Positions 58,601 through 62,967 are shown, numbered from the stretch's first letter. The stretch is 64,000 nucleotides of DNA from Agelaius tricolor (GCA_023055355.1 JALJCS010000015.1:15234501-15298500); one strand, 5' to 3'. Translations and numbers: made by a program. Notes: a model not told the origin generated them from the sequence alone.

Positions 58601-59258
58601 GTACAATTTTTATTGCTTTAATCTGTTAATGTCAGGGGGTTTTTACCTCAAATTACATTTCTAAGCCAGAAGTTGTGCTTCCAAGAAAAACAAGGCCATG
58701 CAACTGAGGGCACTGGTGGTCCCACTGCCTGGACTGGGTGATGGTGAGGGGTGGCCAAGGTGTTGGCTCTGTTTGGCCAGGGGAAACTGGCCTGACCTCT
58801 CTTACCTTCTCCTGCAGAGCTCATAAGCAGCACCTCCAGGTCCAGGGGCAGGTCATACTCCATGCAGAGAGACTGTGCAAAGTGCTTCCAGGCAGCAGGA
58901 CCAGCCTCCTCCAGCAGGTCAAGGAGCAGAGATGTTTTTTCCCTGGGGCTGGTGGTGGTGCCCAGGCTGCTCAGGGCTGCCTGGGGCACGAGGCGCTGGG
59001 CAGTGCAGAGCAGCCATTCAGGGCACTGGGTGAGCAACTCCACCAGCTGGGGACGGGCTCTTGCTACAGCTGCTGCCACATCCAGGGCATCGTGCTGGAA
59101 TGGGGGCTGCAGGGATCAGACAAAGGGCAGCAGTGGGCACAGGAGCAAGAGGTGTTCACCCACACAGCCCTGCATGGCTTGATCTGCCTTTAGACCCCTT
59201 GGCCTAACCTGGAATTCCTTACCTTTACTTCTGAGTTTAGAGATCTGAGCCCACTCAT
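28584..59258 (-). CDS. NLRC5: NLRC5 complete coding span (47 coding exons, spliced)
   Basis: NOD-like receptor family CARD-containing 5. In vertebrates it shuttles to the nucleus and, with the RFX/NF-Y enhanceosome on S-X-Y promoters, activates MHC class I and antigen-presentation genes. Seen here: 47 exons chained by AG/GT sites and compatible phases give 5,553 bp, 1,850 residues plus TAG, with no stop or frameshift. Layout by residue: start exon 1-12; death-fold/CARD-like region about 13-112; basic linker about 113-158; NACHT with Walker A GKPGIGKT (254-261) and Walker B FDGLDE (332-337); winged-helix/superhelical part to about 739; LRRs to the C-terminus. Length is close to human (about 1,866, from memory). 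The order matches mammalian NLRC5 throughout, including the C-terminal LWGNPVP and SQDPRL motifs. Identity is secure. The short inter-LRR exons and the start exon are the least certain parts. Confidence 0.95.
29101..29184 (-). CDS. NLRC5: NLRC5 coding exon 46 (LRR)
   Basis: 84 bp, phase 2-2, acceptor aaaacag, donor GTGAGCA. Encodes LEKNHIGACGATKLAEEL and EIESIR, aligned with human LEKNQITALGAWLLAEGL and SIQVIR. Confidence 0.94.
29451..29534 (-). CDS. NLRC5: NLRC5 coding exon 45 (LRR)
   Basis: 84 bp, phase 2-2, acceptor gccttag, donor GTGAGTA. Encodes LSWNALGDGGAQELAIALP then EKLKVLE, closely matching human LSWNLLGDEAAAELAQVLP. Confidence 0.94.
29655..30020 (-). mobile_element. Solo LTR, same superfamily, minus strand
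   Basis: In reverse it reads tctgaaaaatctctttgcca, the cttctcctgggaagatgaga block, CCAATCA, cataaaataataaatcagcc and catggagtca. Ends are approximate. It lies between NLRC5 coding exons 44 and 45 in gene orientation. Confidence 0.75.
30389..30472 (-). CDS. NLRC5: NLRC5 coding exon 44 (LRR)
   Basis: 84 bp, phase 2-2, acceptor gcttcag, donor GTGAGTG. Encodes LKFCGVTDGASKSLSLGF and CPSMEEI, aligned with human LVSCKIDNQTAKLLTSSF and CPALEVI. Confidence 0.93.
30570..30653 (-). CDS. NLRC5: NLRC5 coding exon 43 (LRR)
   Basis: 84 bp, phase 2-2, acceptor ctttcag, donor GTGAGTG. Encodes LSENDLGEQSIHALSKGL and RLRKIE, aligned with human LAENNLAGGVLRFCMEL. Confidence 0.92.
30777..30932. repeat. 78-bp exact tandem duplication
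   Basis: Two adjacent copies of a 78-bp unit starting gactctgcagacagcaggga and ending cacaatgggagt, differing at about one base (gcagac versus gtagac). In the NLRC5 intron between coding exons 42 and 43. Confidence 0.95.
31120..31448 (+). mobile_element. CR1 LINE fragment
   Basis: CR1 3' UTR with gagggtggtgaggccctggc-type sequence, cagagaagctgtaggtatcc and the end ggtcccttccaaccaaaacc. In an NLRC5 intron just left of coding exon 42. Confidence 0.92.
31485..31568 (-). CDS. NLRC5: NLRC5 coding exon 42 (LRR)
   Basis: 84 bp, phase 2-2, acceptor ggttag, donor GTAGGTC. Encodes FQNNNIGQAGGLELARAL and LLEEI, aligned with human LPFSHLGPGGALSLAQAL. Confidence 0.92.
32232..32315 (-). CDS. NLRC5: NLRC5 coding exon 41 (LRR)
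   Basis: 84 bp, phase 2-2, acceptor ctcccag, donor GTAAGTG. Encodes LSRNGFGDRTAVTLALCL and LKVLQ, aligned with human LGCNALGDPTALGLAQEL. Confidence 0.93.
33160..33243 (-). CDS. NLRC5: NLRC5 coding exon 40 (LRR)
   Basis: 84 bp, phase 2-2, acceptor atttcag, donor GTAAGTG. Encodes LSGNCPSPAGGEKLMEAL and HIKELL, aligned with human LSGNSISSAGGVQLAESL. Confidence 0.93.
33680..33763 (-). CDS. NLRC5: NLRC5 coding exon 39 (LRR)
   Basis: 84 bp, phase 2-2, acceptor ttaaag, donor GTGAGTC. Encodes LSHNEIGDPGLINLAAVL and LKKIE, matching human LSHNQIGDAGVQHLATIL. Confidence 0.93.
34422..34505 (-). CDS. NLRC5: NLRC5 coding exon 38 (LRR)
   Basis: 84 bp, phase 2-2, acceptor tttccag, donor GTGAGTT. Encodes LNHNSIGDEGCSRLAEAL and SLEEI, matching human LNRNSIGDVGCCHLSEAL. 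Confidence 0.94.
34596..34679 (-). CDS. NLRC5: NLRC5 coding exon 37 (LRR)
   Basis: 84 bp, phase 2-2, acceptor ctccag, donor GTAAGT. Encodes LGYMKLSSAAIPGLVLGL and PSLRRF, at the position of human LSNNQFDEEGTKALMRAL. Confidence 0.9.
35181..35264 (-). CDS. NLRC5: NLRC5 coding exon 36 (LRR)
   Basis: 84 bp, phase 2-2, acceptor ttttgcag, donor GTGAGTGAGTG. Encodes LTSSSVTPAGIDYLISGL and AIEEL, matching human LTSSCVSTEGLAHLASGL. It starts an unbroken run of 84-bp exons. Confidence 0.93.
35518..35601 (-). CDS. NLRC5: NLRC5 coding exon 35 (LRR)
   Basis: 84 bp, phase 2-2, acceptor cttgcag, donor GTATGT. Encodes MELQEGEAEMLVRILL and LPELKMF, aligned with human SLLLQSLLLSLSELKTF. Confidence 0.9.
35967..36047 (-). 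CDS. NLRC5: NLRC5 coding exon 34 (LRR)
   Basis: 81 bp, phase 2-2, acceptor cctgcag, donor GTGGGT. Encodes LSLYKPEMKHSLCQRLCEKC and QLQQL, aligned with human GAHHSLLVGQLMETCARLQQL. Confidence 0.9.
36565..36645 (-). CDS. NLRC5: NLRC5 coding exon 33 (inter-LRR insert)
   Basis: 81 bp, phase 2-2, acceptor ttttcag, donor GTGAGAA. Encodes CKDKTLFQLVIRFPHCLEK, aligned with human SETQQQLCVQLEFPRQEEN. Confidence 0.85.
37088..37174 (-). CDS. NLRC5: NLRC5 coding exon 32 (divergent LRR)
   Basis: 87 bp, phase 2-2, acceptor tttgcag, donor GTGAGTG. Encodes IEEPWVCRERVVNLLELALQ then ASGSITEIT, strongly matching human VQEPWADRARVLSLLEVCAQ and ASGSVTEIS. Confidence 0.93.
37499..37530. repeat. Perfect 12-bp-stem hairpin
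   Basis: gctttatctcct, loop ttggctca, then aggagataaagc. Intronic in NLRC5 between coding exons 31 and 32. Its TTTATCTCC core is shared with the hairpin at 48537. Confidence 0.9.
37682..37765 (-). CDS. NLRC5: NLRC5 coding exon 31 (divergent LRR)
   Basis: 84 bp, phase 2-2, acceptor gttctag, donor GTACTG. Encodes SSNNMTLQAAERLLHSL and LGLLKI, at the position of human LTQCCLGQKQLAILLSL. It lacks the leading Leu of the LxxN motif. Confidence 0.88.
37840..37923 (-). CDS. NLRC5: NLRC5 coding exon 30 (LRR)
   Basis: 84 bp, phase 2-2, acceptor ctttcag, donor GTGAGTT. Encodes LAECNFQPEHLEKLFLLL, aligned with human LSECSFRPEHVSRLATGL. Confidence 0.93.
38403..38468 (-). CDS. NLRC5: NLRC5 coding exon 29 (inter-LRR insert)
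   Basis: 66 bp, phase 2-2, acceptor ctgtgcag, donor GTAATG. Encodes SLCSKATLIIKLTRGYDPRK, aligned with human NLGSEQSFRIHFSREDQAGK. Confidence 0.82.
39365..39454 (-). CDS. NLRC5: NLRC5 coding exon 28 (long LRR)
   Basis: 90 bp, phase 2-2, acceptor tgtgcag, donor GTGACT. Encodes LSHNGISQDGVLHLIDAF and TTEVQV, aligned with human LSHNSISQESALYLLETL. Confidence 0.92.
39834..40228 (+). mobile_element. Solo LTR, same superfamily
   Basis: Starts TGTGGCATTC, contains ggatttttctcctgggaagc, a CCAATCA box and the AT-rich cataaaataatatattagct segment, and ends near ctgccaca. Clearly related to the copy at 44723 but more diverged. I could not identify a target-site duplication with confidence. Intronic in NLRC5. 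Confidence 0.78.
40484..40567 (-). CDS. NLRC5: NLRC5 coding exon 27 (LRR)
   Basis: 84 bp, phase 2-2, donor GTAAGAG. Encodes LSRNQLGDAGLRCLLDHL, very close to human LSANLLGDSGLRCLLECL. Confidence 0.93.
40612..40775 (+). mobile_element. CR1 LINE 3' fragment
   Basis: Contains gttgcccaagaggtggggg, ggagttagactagatggcct and the end tattctataattctat. Confidence 0.8.
41173..41256 (-). CDS. NLRC5: NLRC5 coding exon 26 (LRR)
   Basis: 84 bp, phase 2-2, acceptor cccacag, donor GTAAGTG. Encodes LTGCAIGEGQVEELCSIL, aligned with human FTGCSLSQEHVESLCWLL. Confidence 0.92.
41805..41867 (-). CDS. NLRC5: NLRC5 coding exon 25 (inter-LRR insert)
   Basis: 63 bp, phase 2-2, acceptor gcttcag, donor GTACTG. Encodes RSRENAFLHLGASTQSQRTS, aligned with human RSLHHATLHFRSNEEEE. 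Confidence 0.8.
41975..42064 (-). CDS. NLRC5: NLRC5 coding exon 24 (long LRR)
   Basis: 90 bp, phase 2-2, acceptor cttacag, donor GTGAGG. Encodes IRKNSLSPRCAVLLLNSI and CDRIRAVEV, aligned with human LSQTGLSPKSPFLLANTL and CPRVKKVDL. Confidence 0.9.
42550..42645 (+). mobile_element. CR1 LINE 3' fragment
   Basis: Terminal piece: gggttggacttgatgatctt, agaggtctcttccaacctca, ttctgtgattctg. Confidence 0.9.
42836..42919 (-). CDS. NLRC5: NLRC5 coding exon 23 (LRR)
   Basis: 84 bp, phase 2-2, acceptor ttttgcag, donor GTAATG. Encodes LSGNSLSDQSIERLLSFL, aligned with human LSCEFLSDQSLETLLDCL. Confidence 0.92.
43640..43723 (-). CDS. NLRC5: NLRC5 coding exon 22 (LRR)
   Basis: 84 bp, phase 2-2, donor GTAAGTC. 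Encodes LRDCRVGLEDVTRLCQIL and CPQLTEIQ, aligned with human LSECPLEPPSLTRLCATL. Confidence 0.92.
44362..44430 (-). CDS. NLRC5: NLRC5 coding exon 21 (inter-LRR linker)
   Basis: 69 bp, phase 2-2, acceptor ttccccag, donor GTATGG. Encodes a basic Ser-rich linker ending AKGQSF, which then joins SLRDC of the next LRR. Human has a longer unconserved linker ending RSLCLSEC at this point. Support is mainly splice sites and phase. If skipped, the frame is kept. Confidence 0.6.
   Translation of the reverse strand, partial: QHQQMEKWLPGTPQAGSKRTKL
44723..45107 (+). mobile_element. Solo LTR with 6-bp target-site duplication
   Basis: A 385-bp element starting TGTTGCAG and ending GGGCACA, flanked on both sides by the direct repeat ctccat (44717-44722 and 45108-45113). 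Six-bp duplications are typical of ERVK-type integration. It contains CCAATCA, an AT-rich TATA-like/polyA region (cataaaataataaatcaagc) and the passerine-type ending catggagtcagatcc. No internal retroviral genes are nearby, so it is a solo LTR, in an NLRC5 intron. Confidence 0.88.
45251..45298 (-). CDS. NLRC5: NLRC5 coding exon 20 (inter-LRR insert)
   Basis: 48 bp, phase 2-2, acceptor gttacag, donor GTAAAA. Encodes SLGHPQVVHLTFWERV, aligned with human ISFESQHILLRGDK. Confidence 0.77.
45426..45515 (-). CDS. NLRC5: NLRC5 coding exon 19 (long LRR)
   Basis: 90 bp, phase 2-2, acceptor cctgcag, donor GTATGG. Encodes FNNNRISLSSVFFLAQSL, aligned with human LSENGLSLDAVLGLVRC. Confidence 0.92.
45712..45910 (-). 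mobile_element. CR1 LINE fragment
   Basis: Begins with the inverted CR1 terminus cagagaatcacagaatagcc and continues for about 190 bp with aaactcctgctcaggagggt. Confidence 0.85.
46441..46524 (-). CDS. NLRC5: NLRC5 coding exon 18 (LRR)
   Basis: 84 bp, phase 2-2, donor GTGAGTA. Encodes LSGNFLGDEGLLQLFQCL and MLRSL, aligned with human FSGNALGDEGAARLAQLL. Confidence 0.93.
46718..46801 (-). CDS. NLRC5: NLRC5 coding exon 17 (LRR)
   Basis: 84 bp, phase 2-2, acceptor preceded by an unusual C-run (ccccccccctag), donor GTGAGTC. Encodes LTDCNLQGSDLKNVCAVL, aligned with human LTHCGLQEKHLEQLCKAL. Confidence 0.92.
47183..47260 (-). CDS. NLRC5: NLRC5 coding exon 16 (inter-LRR linker)
   Basis: 78 bp, phase 2-2, acceptor cacttag, donor GTACC. 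Encodes an acidic linker (EEPVFSTGDQQCGEENQ) ending CQKIR, which joins the next exon as QKIRLTDCNLQ against human RRMRLTHCGLQ. The C-terminal match and phase support it; the middle is unconserved. Confidence 0.7.
47445..47640. repeat. AT-rich short tandem repeats
   Basis: Several copies of tttagctgaattttgctgaa-type units followed by taactaaa/ctataact units, in an NLRC5 intron. No gene signal. Confidence 0.75.
48344..48409 (-). CDS. NLRC5: NLRC5 coding exon 15 (inter-LRR insert)
   Basis: 66 bp, phase 2-2, acceptor ctcacag, donor GTAGG. Encodes SLSCDTAVLRFRDDGEF, aligned with human ISLQHKTVIFMFAQEPEE. A nearer acceptor (48391-48392, ctgcag) was rejected because it introduces a stop. Confidence 0.8.
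48537..48571. repeat. Perfect 14-bp-stem hairpin
   Basis: ttttatctccatca, a 7-base loop ttaaagc, then the exact reverse complement. Intronic in NLRC5 (left of coding exon 14). A further partial copy (aatctccatcag) follows directly. Confidence 0.9.
49300..49389 (-). CDS. NLRC5: NLRC5 coding exon 14 (long LRR)
   Basis: 90 bp, phase 2-2, acceptor ttcccag, donor GTATG. Encodes LSQNCLSVSGMCTLLKSV and ends CQEVMEVQV, aligned with human LSDNGLSVAGVHCVLRAV. Confidence 0.92.
49532..49615 (-). CDS. NLRC5: NLRC5 coding exon 13 (LRR)
   Basis: 84 bp, phase 2-2, donor GTAAGT. Encodes LSGNKLGDEGCSCLLESL, closely matching human LSGNQLEDEGCRLMAEA. Confidence 0.93.
49845..49895 (+). mobile_element. CR1 LINE 3' end
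   Basis: About 50 bp: ccttaaggccctttccaacc, caaaccaggctgtgatcctg. Confidence 0.65.
49949..50032 (-). CDS. NLRC5: NLRC5 coding exon 12 (LRR)
   Basis: 84 bp, phase 2-2, acceptor ttcacag, donor GTGAGTG. Encodes LQDHRLLSQHAKMIVAIL and CPCLSEVE, aligned with human CQLQVHDAEALIALL. Confidence 0.92.
50313..50327 (-). CDS. NLRC5: NLRC5 coding exon 11 (15-bp microexon)
   Basis: Acceptor gtttgcag, then 15 bp, then a weak GTTGGA donor. Joined to its neighbours it gives RSLDLNLQDHRLL, matching human SRSLTLRLQKCQL at residue level. Without it, exons 10 and 12 join in frame but lose the conserved SLxL strand. It is too short to detect by frame analysis and rests on similarity plus phase. Confidence 0.55.
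50660..50710 (-). CDS. NLRC5: NLRC5 coding exon 10 (inter-LRR insert)
   Basis: 51 bp, phase 2-2, acceptor ctttttcag, donor GTGAGAC. Encodes GDTMVIHFSGTSGRAQ, in the position of the human ADLIFLLSPPTETTA strand-like insert. Supported by phase, splice sites and position. Confidence 0.75.
50768..50804. repeat. Poly(T) tract
   Basis: T-rich run about 60 bp right of NLRC5 coding exon 10. On the transcript strand it is an A-run upstream of that exon's acceptor. Confidence 0.9.
51398..51487 (-). CDS. NLRC5: NLRC5 coding exon 9 (long LRR)
   Basis: 90 bp, phase 2-2, donor GTATC. Encodes LSNNHLSLNAVLSLAKEG then VCQNVTELCA, aligned with human LSSNSICVSTLLCLARV. It is the first of the 90-bp exons that precede a short non-LRR exon. 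Confidence 0.9.
52971..53054 (-). CDS. NLRC5: NLRC5 coding exon 8 (LRR)
   Basis: 84 bp, phase 2-2, acceptor gtgcag, donor GTGAGTA. Encodes LQDNRIRDPEVKRVMDLF and MEKLKKVE, a regular ribonuclease-inhibitor-type LRR. Confidence 0.92.
53130..53213 (-). CDS. NLRC5: NLRC5 coding exon 7 (LRR)
   Basis: 84 bp, phase 2-2, acceptor tttccag, donor GTGAGTG. Encodes LTGGCITAEGMANLVQAA and ends CLQLEEMK, aligned with the human LAGSKITARGISHLVKAL repeat. Confidence 0.92.
53555..53638 (-). CDS. NLRC5: NLRC5 coding exon 6 (LRR)
   Basis: 84 bp, phase 2-2, donor GTAAGT. Encodes SFRSRRCGDDFAAALSKGL, matching the human SFKSRKCGDAFAEALSRSL segment that opens the LRR domain. Confidence 0.92.
54016..55765 (-). CDS. 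NLRC5: NLRC5 coding exon 5 (NACHT ATPase)
   Basis: 1,750-bp exon encoding residues 156-739; acceptor cttag at 55766-55770, donor GTAAAC at 54010-54015. It contains the whole NACHT module: Walker A GKPGIGKT followed by HRICQKWAEG, the FLFEFRQLNLL segment, Walker B LIIFDGLDEF, the TSRP sensor motif, GYAFVHLSLQEFFAALCLM typical of the NLR winged-helix region, and GPKVLELCHC near the end. ATP-binding residues look intact. There is no stop or indel. The internal order matches human NLRC5 across the exon. Confidence 0.97.
56194..56259 (-). CDS. NLRC5: NLRC5 coding exon 4 (basic NLS-like region)
   Basis: 66 bp; acceptor tttccag, donor GTATG. It encodes SARRRPSSSSGSDKDAKQRRL: two basic clusters (RRR and KQRR) about 12 residues apart, a bipartite nuclear-localisation pattern. 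It sits where human NLRC5 has its bipartite NLS (SSPRRKQCKKQ region). NLRC5 needs nuclear import to activate MHC class I genes. Function of the signal here is inferred. Confidence 0.85.
57393..57455 (-). CDS. NLRC5: NLRC5 coding exon 3 (linker)
   Basis: 63 bp between acceptor ctcctttag and donor GTAAGG. It encodes a Ser/Thr-rich acidic linker (NFSQTEESGIDTRAQSS) between the CARD-like domain and the basic region. The phase fits both neighbours: it completes the Gly codon opened by exon 2 and leaves one base for exon 4. Linker sequence is poorly conserved, so support is phase and splice sites rather than similarity. Confidence 0.75.
58806..59106 (-). CDS. NLRC5: NLRC5 coding exon 2 (CARD-like domain)
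   Basis: 301 bp; acceptor ctgcag at 59107 onward, donor GTAAG at 58801-58805. It encodes the atypical death-fold/CARD-like domain. VELLTQCPEWL aligns with the human LLTKDPEWL segment, and FAQSLCMEYDLPLDLEVLL with the human CMQLEVPLDLEVLL segment, which is the most diagnostic part. An alternative acceptor 12 bp further in (CCATTCCAG) would drop four residues without a frame change. It ends with one base of a split Gly codon. Confidence 0.92.
59223..59258 (-). CDS. NLRC5: NLRC5 coding exon 1 (start exon)
   Basis: The ATG at 59256-59258 has G at -3 (gcc before ATG) and gives 12 codons, MSGLRSLNSEVK, to a GTAAGG donor (59217-59222). I chose this start because coding exon 2 has no in-frame ATG and is entered in frame 0. 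This ATG frame ends exactly on a codon boundary and joins it. A longer overlapping frame (59227-59448) is open but leaves one spare base and would be out of frame with exon 2. The exon's 5' boundary in the UTR is unresolved; possible acceptors lie near 59360-59375. Confidence 0.6.
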
Positions 59259-62200
59259 GGCAGTCCTTGTCTGCCATCACAGTGCCTGACAGCAGGCACT
59301 GAAGGACGGCGGCAATCTCTCTGGCTCCAGCCAGGGAGAAGCTGTTGGCCTCTATATTGCTGCAGTGGCCATCTGCCAAACATCCCAGACATCTCTCACA
59401 TGTACCAGGACCTCTGGGGAGGTCAGGGATGTTTTTGTTATTGCCCAAGAGTGCTTACACAGAGGCAAGGTTTTCTGCTTCTCATAATACCCTACCAACA
59501 AATAGGTCGGGGATGCACAAGGGGCTGGGAGGGAACACAGCCAGGACAGCTGACTTCACCTGGCCCTGCTCAGAACATAAAGCTGGGGTAAGAAGGAGGA
59601 AGGCAGGGAGTTAGAGTGATGATGTTTGTCTCCCCCAGATAACCATTACATGTGATAGAGCCCTGCTTTCCTGGAGATGGCAGAACTCCTGCTTGCCCAT
59701 GAGAAGCTGTGAAAGAATTCCTTGTTTTGCTTTCCTTGTCTGTGCAGCTTTGGCTTTCCTTGTTCAGCTCTATCTCAGTTCACAAGTTTGTGCAAGACCC
59801 CGCTGCACAAAGAGCTCAGGCAACCGTTCTTGCTGCTCACTTTGTGGGGATGAACAACCCATTCCTGCTGTGGTGACAACACCACCTCCATTCCCTCTTC
59901 CTTCTCACAAAGCCACACACACCATCTCCTACCTGCATTGTTGTGTAATCAGTCTCCTTCCAGCTGTCAAGTGCAAAGGTGGCTTCTCCTCCATATTCTG
60001 AAGGGAATTGATCTGCTGGAGGCGGTCTCAGGACACCGACACACCCCAACACGTGGGACATGCCTCACTTGGTACAGATGCCTGAGGATAACGACAGCAG
60101 AGCTTGATGTAGACATGCCAGGCCATGGCAATTACGTGGGGCACAAATCTAGGAGCTCTGCCTTCGATCCAAGGCTCAGCTCTGATGCTTTTTGTCTCTT
60201 CTCACTCAAACCAGCCGCGACCACAAAGTTTCGACATTTGAGGATTCACTCCTGGTCTCATGGAAATGCAGGACTGAGCCTTGTGCCCTAGGATGCAAGG
60301 GAAGACAGCTTCAGAGGGACACTTTGTGGGAATCACAGCTTTCCTGGTGTCACTGCCTGATTTGAGCTGGGCTGTGCCACTCTGCTGCTGTCAGCCCCTC
60401 TGTGGAAGCTGATGCAGAAGCCGCAGGATCTTGCTCAAGTCAGGCAGTCAGTTACACCAGAAGAACTGTGAAAAGCTGATCCTCTGAGACTGCACAGTTC
60501 TCACAAAGGAGTTTCAAGCGTAGGGGGTTGAAAAATCTCCCAGTGCTAGCTCTCCACCCCTCAGCAGAAAGGGTGAAGGGAAATTTCACCCTGCCCTGCA
60601 CCTGGCAGTTGTTGGTGTCCAGCCACCCCTCCCACAGGGAAAGGGAAGAGAAAAGCAGTCACCATCCAGTCAACAGACAACAACAGACTTAATAAAGCCA
60701 TACTAAATGCATATATAAATGAATAAAATCAGCACTTAATGCCAGTGTAGACTGAAAGCCATTCAGACAAAGAGTAGATTCATACACGTCAATGAAAGAC
60801 TCATATTCAAAATGAAAGCAACCGTGAAAAGTTGAATGAAAGCTCAGCCACGCTGCACAGCTCCTGTACTACTGCTCTGCTCAAGAATGGTTGGCAGTTA
60901 TCTTCAATAAAATACCTCTGATCCCAAAATGAAGCACAAAAACCTCCCAAGAAAAGCCAGGAAACTTTCGAGCCTCGATCCTTTCCCTTCAAATGCAAAA
61001 CCATCTTTAACAAACTTTGCAGAACTAAACCTCCTCAACTTGGCATTTGCACGGCTCCCAGCCACAAAAAAAAATTAAACTGAAATGTGAAACTCCCAGT
61101 TGGAAATCTACCAACTTCTTGCCTGCTCTGAGGGCACAGAGCACTTACCAGAAGCCCAGAAACAGAGTTGGTACTCTGCACCAAAACCAGTGTGGGGGTC
61201 ACCAAACAACAAAGCTGGAGGACAATACCCACTGCCTTGATTTCCCCACGTGCTAACTCACCACTGTCCCCAGGCACAAAGTCCTTCCTACCTTTAACAA
61301 ACAAAAGACTGAGCAAAATGAAAGTAAAACCAGTTGGGAATTCCCCAACTGAAATGTATCTGCAGTAAAAACAGAGAAATTAGCAAAAATCTTAAAATCT
61401 ATGGCTTAAAATCTATACCTAGGTGATAATTTAGGTAAAGCATTTGAGGAGTAGTCCAAAGAAATGGTACCCAGGACAAGCAACAATACTTGCTGGAGTT
61501 AACAGTTAGTGGAGTAAATTCTGACTTGGTTTTGGTTTTGGTCAAGGCACTTTCAATGGGAATATTCCTATTCACATGCATAAATCCGATTATTTGGTAC
61601 ATGGGGAAATATTTAATTACCTCTTCCATTATATGTAAGAGGAAAAAACAAGTTGCTTTTCCTTTGGGATAAGAACAAGGTTTAAGTGATAATGTAGCAG
61701 ATGTGAATGATTAGACAAAAGATCCCATGTCTAGATAGAGCTGTGTGTGCAGAGATCTCCAGATCTAATCGGCTGGGCTGCCACAATGAAATGTTATCAA
61801 TATTTCTCTGAAGGCTAGGGAAGCTGCATTGGAAAACCAGATGGAGCCTGCAGCCGAGTCCCAGAGAAGGCAAGGTGGCCCACTGCGCTGTGCTGTAATT
61901 CATTTATCAGAGAAAAGAAATACACAGATTCAGCAACGCCCATGTCTCCAGACAGACACACTGACCCTGGCTGTCCTGCCCTGAGTCGGGGGAGCTCTGC
62001 AGAACCGGGGCTGGATGGAGGCAGCAATGGGGACACCTGCCAGGCTCTGCCCCGCTTTGCCACCTCCTGGCCCACCTTTTACCTGGCAGCACAAGCCACC
62101 AGCTCGGCTGAAGTTCGGACTCCAAGACCTCGGGGGTGTTTTCCAGCGTTCACATCCCACTCTGTATCCCAGCTTTTCGCACAAGACACGAACATCTTGG

Positions 62201-62401
62201 GGCTGCGGAGCAGAGCCAGACTTCCAGCCCCAAACCCTCGTGGGTTCTCCATCCTGGCTTTTTCCATTAGACACGAATATCTCAGGGCTGGGGAGGACAG
62301 AGCCAGACCTCCAGCCCCAAACCCTCGTGGGGTTCCCAGCACGACGCCTCGCCCGGTCCCTCCCCGGGGTGCCCAGCGCGATGTCCCCGCTCCCCGGAGC
62401 A
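59259..62401. other. NLRC5 5' untranslated region and first intron
   Basis: Between the start codon and the CpG-island donor. One possible extra untranslated exon ends at 61149 (CTTCTG followed by GTAAGTGC, with an upstream ggtgcag acceptor near 61182), but this is weak. No repeats or other genes were recognised. Confidence 0.55.
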
Positions 62402-62432
62402 CTCACCTGGCCCCGCTGCGTCCCCGCGGGCG

Positions 62433-62665
62433 GCCCGGGACAGCAGCGATGCCCGGGACAGCGGCGGACCCGGGACAGCCCGGGACAGCCCGGGATAGCC
62501 CGGGACAGCAGCGATGCCCGGGACAGCGGCAGACCCGGGACAGCCCGGGACAGCCCGGGACAGCGGAGATGCCCGGGACAGCGGCGATGCCCGGGACAGA
62601 GGCGGACCCGGGACAGCGGCGATGCCAGGGACAACTCGAGACAGCGCCGAGCCCGGGACAGCGGC
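62433..62665. repeat. GC-rich minisatellite in NLRC5 CpG island
   Basis: About a dozen diverged copies of a roughly 18-bp unit (cccgggacagcggcgatg) and shorter cccgggacag pieces. It lies inside the candidate first exon/promoter. It creates long open frames on both strands that are not genes. Confidence 0.9.
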
Positions 62666-62672
62666 AGCGCTC

Positions 62673-62682
62673 GAAAGCGAAA
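62673..62682. promoter_or_regulatory. ISRE/IRF-binding element
   Basis: GAAAGCGAAA is a perfect GAAANNGAAA IRF core, about 270 bp upstream of the first-exon donor. NLRC5 is known to be interferon-inducible in vertebrates, so the site fits the gene's regulation. Binding is inferred from the motif only. Confidence 0.6.
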
Positions 62683-62967
62683 GCGGCGGCTCTGCCGGGA
62701 AAGCACGTGGGGCTGCGGAGGGAGGCGGCCCCCGGATGGCGGAGAGGCAGCTCGGGATCCCCCGGAGGCAGCGGAGGTTTCACTGTTCCCTCCTGGAATA
62801 ATTTAGTTTGGGTCTCTAAAAGAAAAGACCTCTCACATCAGCGAGTTCAATAACTGAGCGCTGCTGCTGTGCTCAGCACTAAGCCGGGTCCCGCCCGGGT
62901 GCGGCATCCGCGCACCTTTGGAGTTCACCTCTATCCCGCGCAGGCTGACCCCGCTCCTGGTTGAGAG

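Larger units (their letters stand above)
62407..62690 (-). other. NLRC5: NLRC5 candidate non-coding first exon
   Basis: GC-rich sequence ending in a strong donor, GCCAG followed by GTGAGTGC (GTGAG at 62402-62406), inside a CpG island on the same strand as NLRC5 and about 3.1 kb upstream of the start exon. The 5' limit is not known; I stop it near the ISRE-like site. It contains no ATG that reads into the coding exons. Confidence 0.6.
62330..62960 (-). promoter_or_regulatory. CpG island / NLRC5 promoter region
   Basis: CpG-dense DNA in otherwise CpG-poor surroundings, placed at the 5' end of NLRC5. It holds the candidate first-exon donor, a GC-rich minisatellite, and a GAAAGCGAAA IRF-type element. 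No TATA box is obvious, as usual for a CpG-island promoter. Confidence 0.75.

Noticed and set aside
61942..62853. Long plus-strand frame (303 aa) and overlapping long frames on the minus strand
   Set aside because: They lie in the CpG island and its 18-bp GC-rich tandem repeat, where stops are rare in every frame. No domain, and antisense to the NLRC5 first exon.
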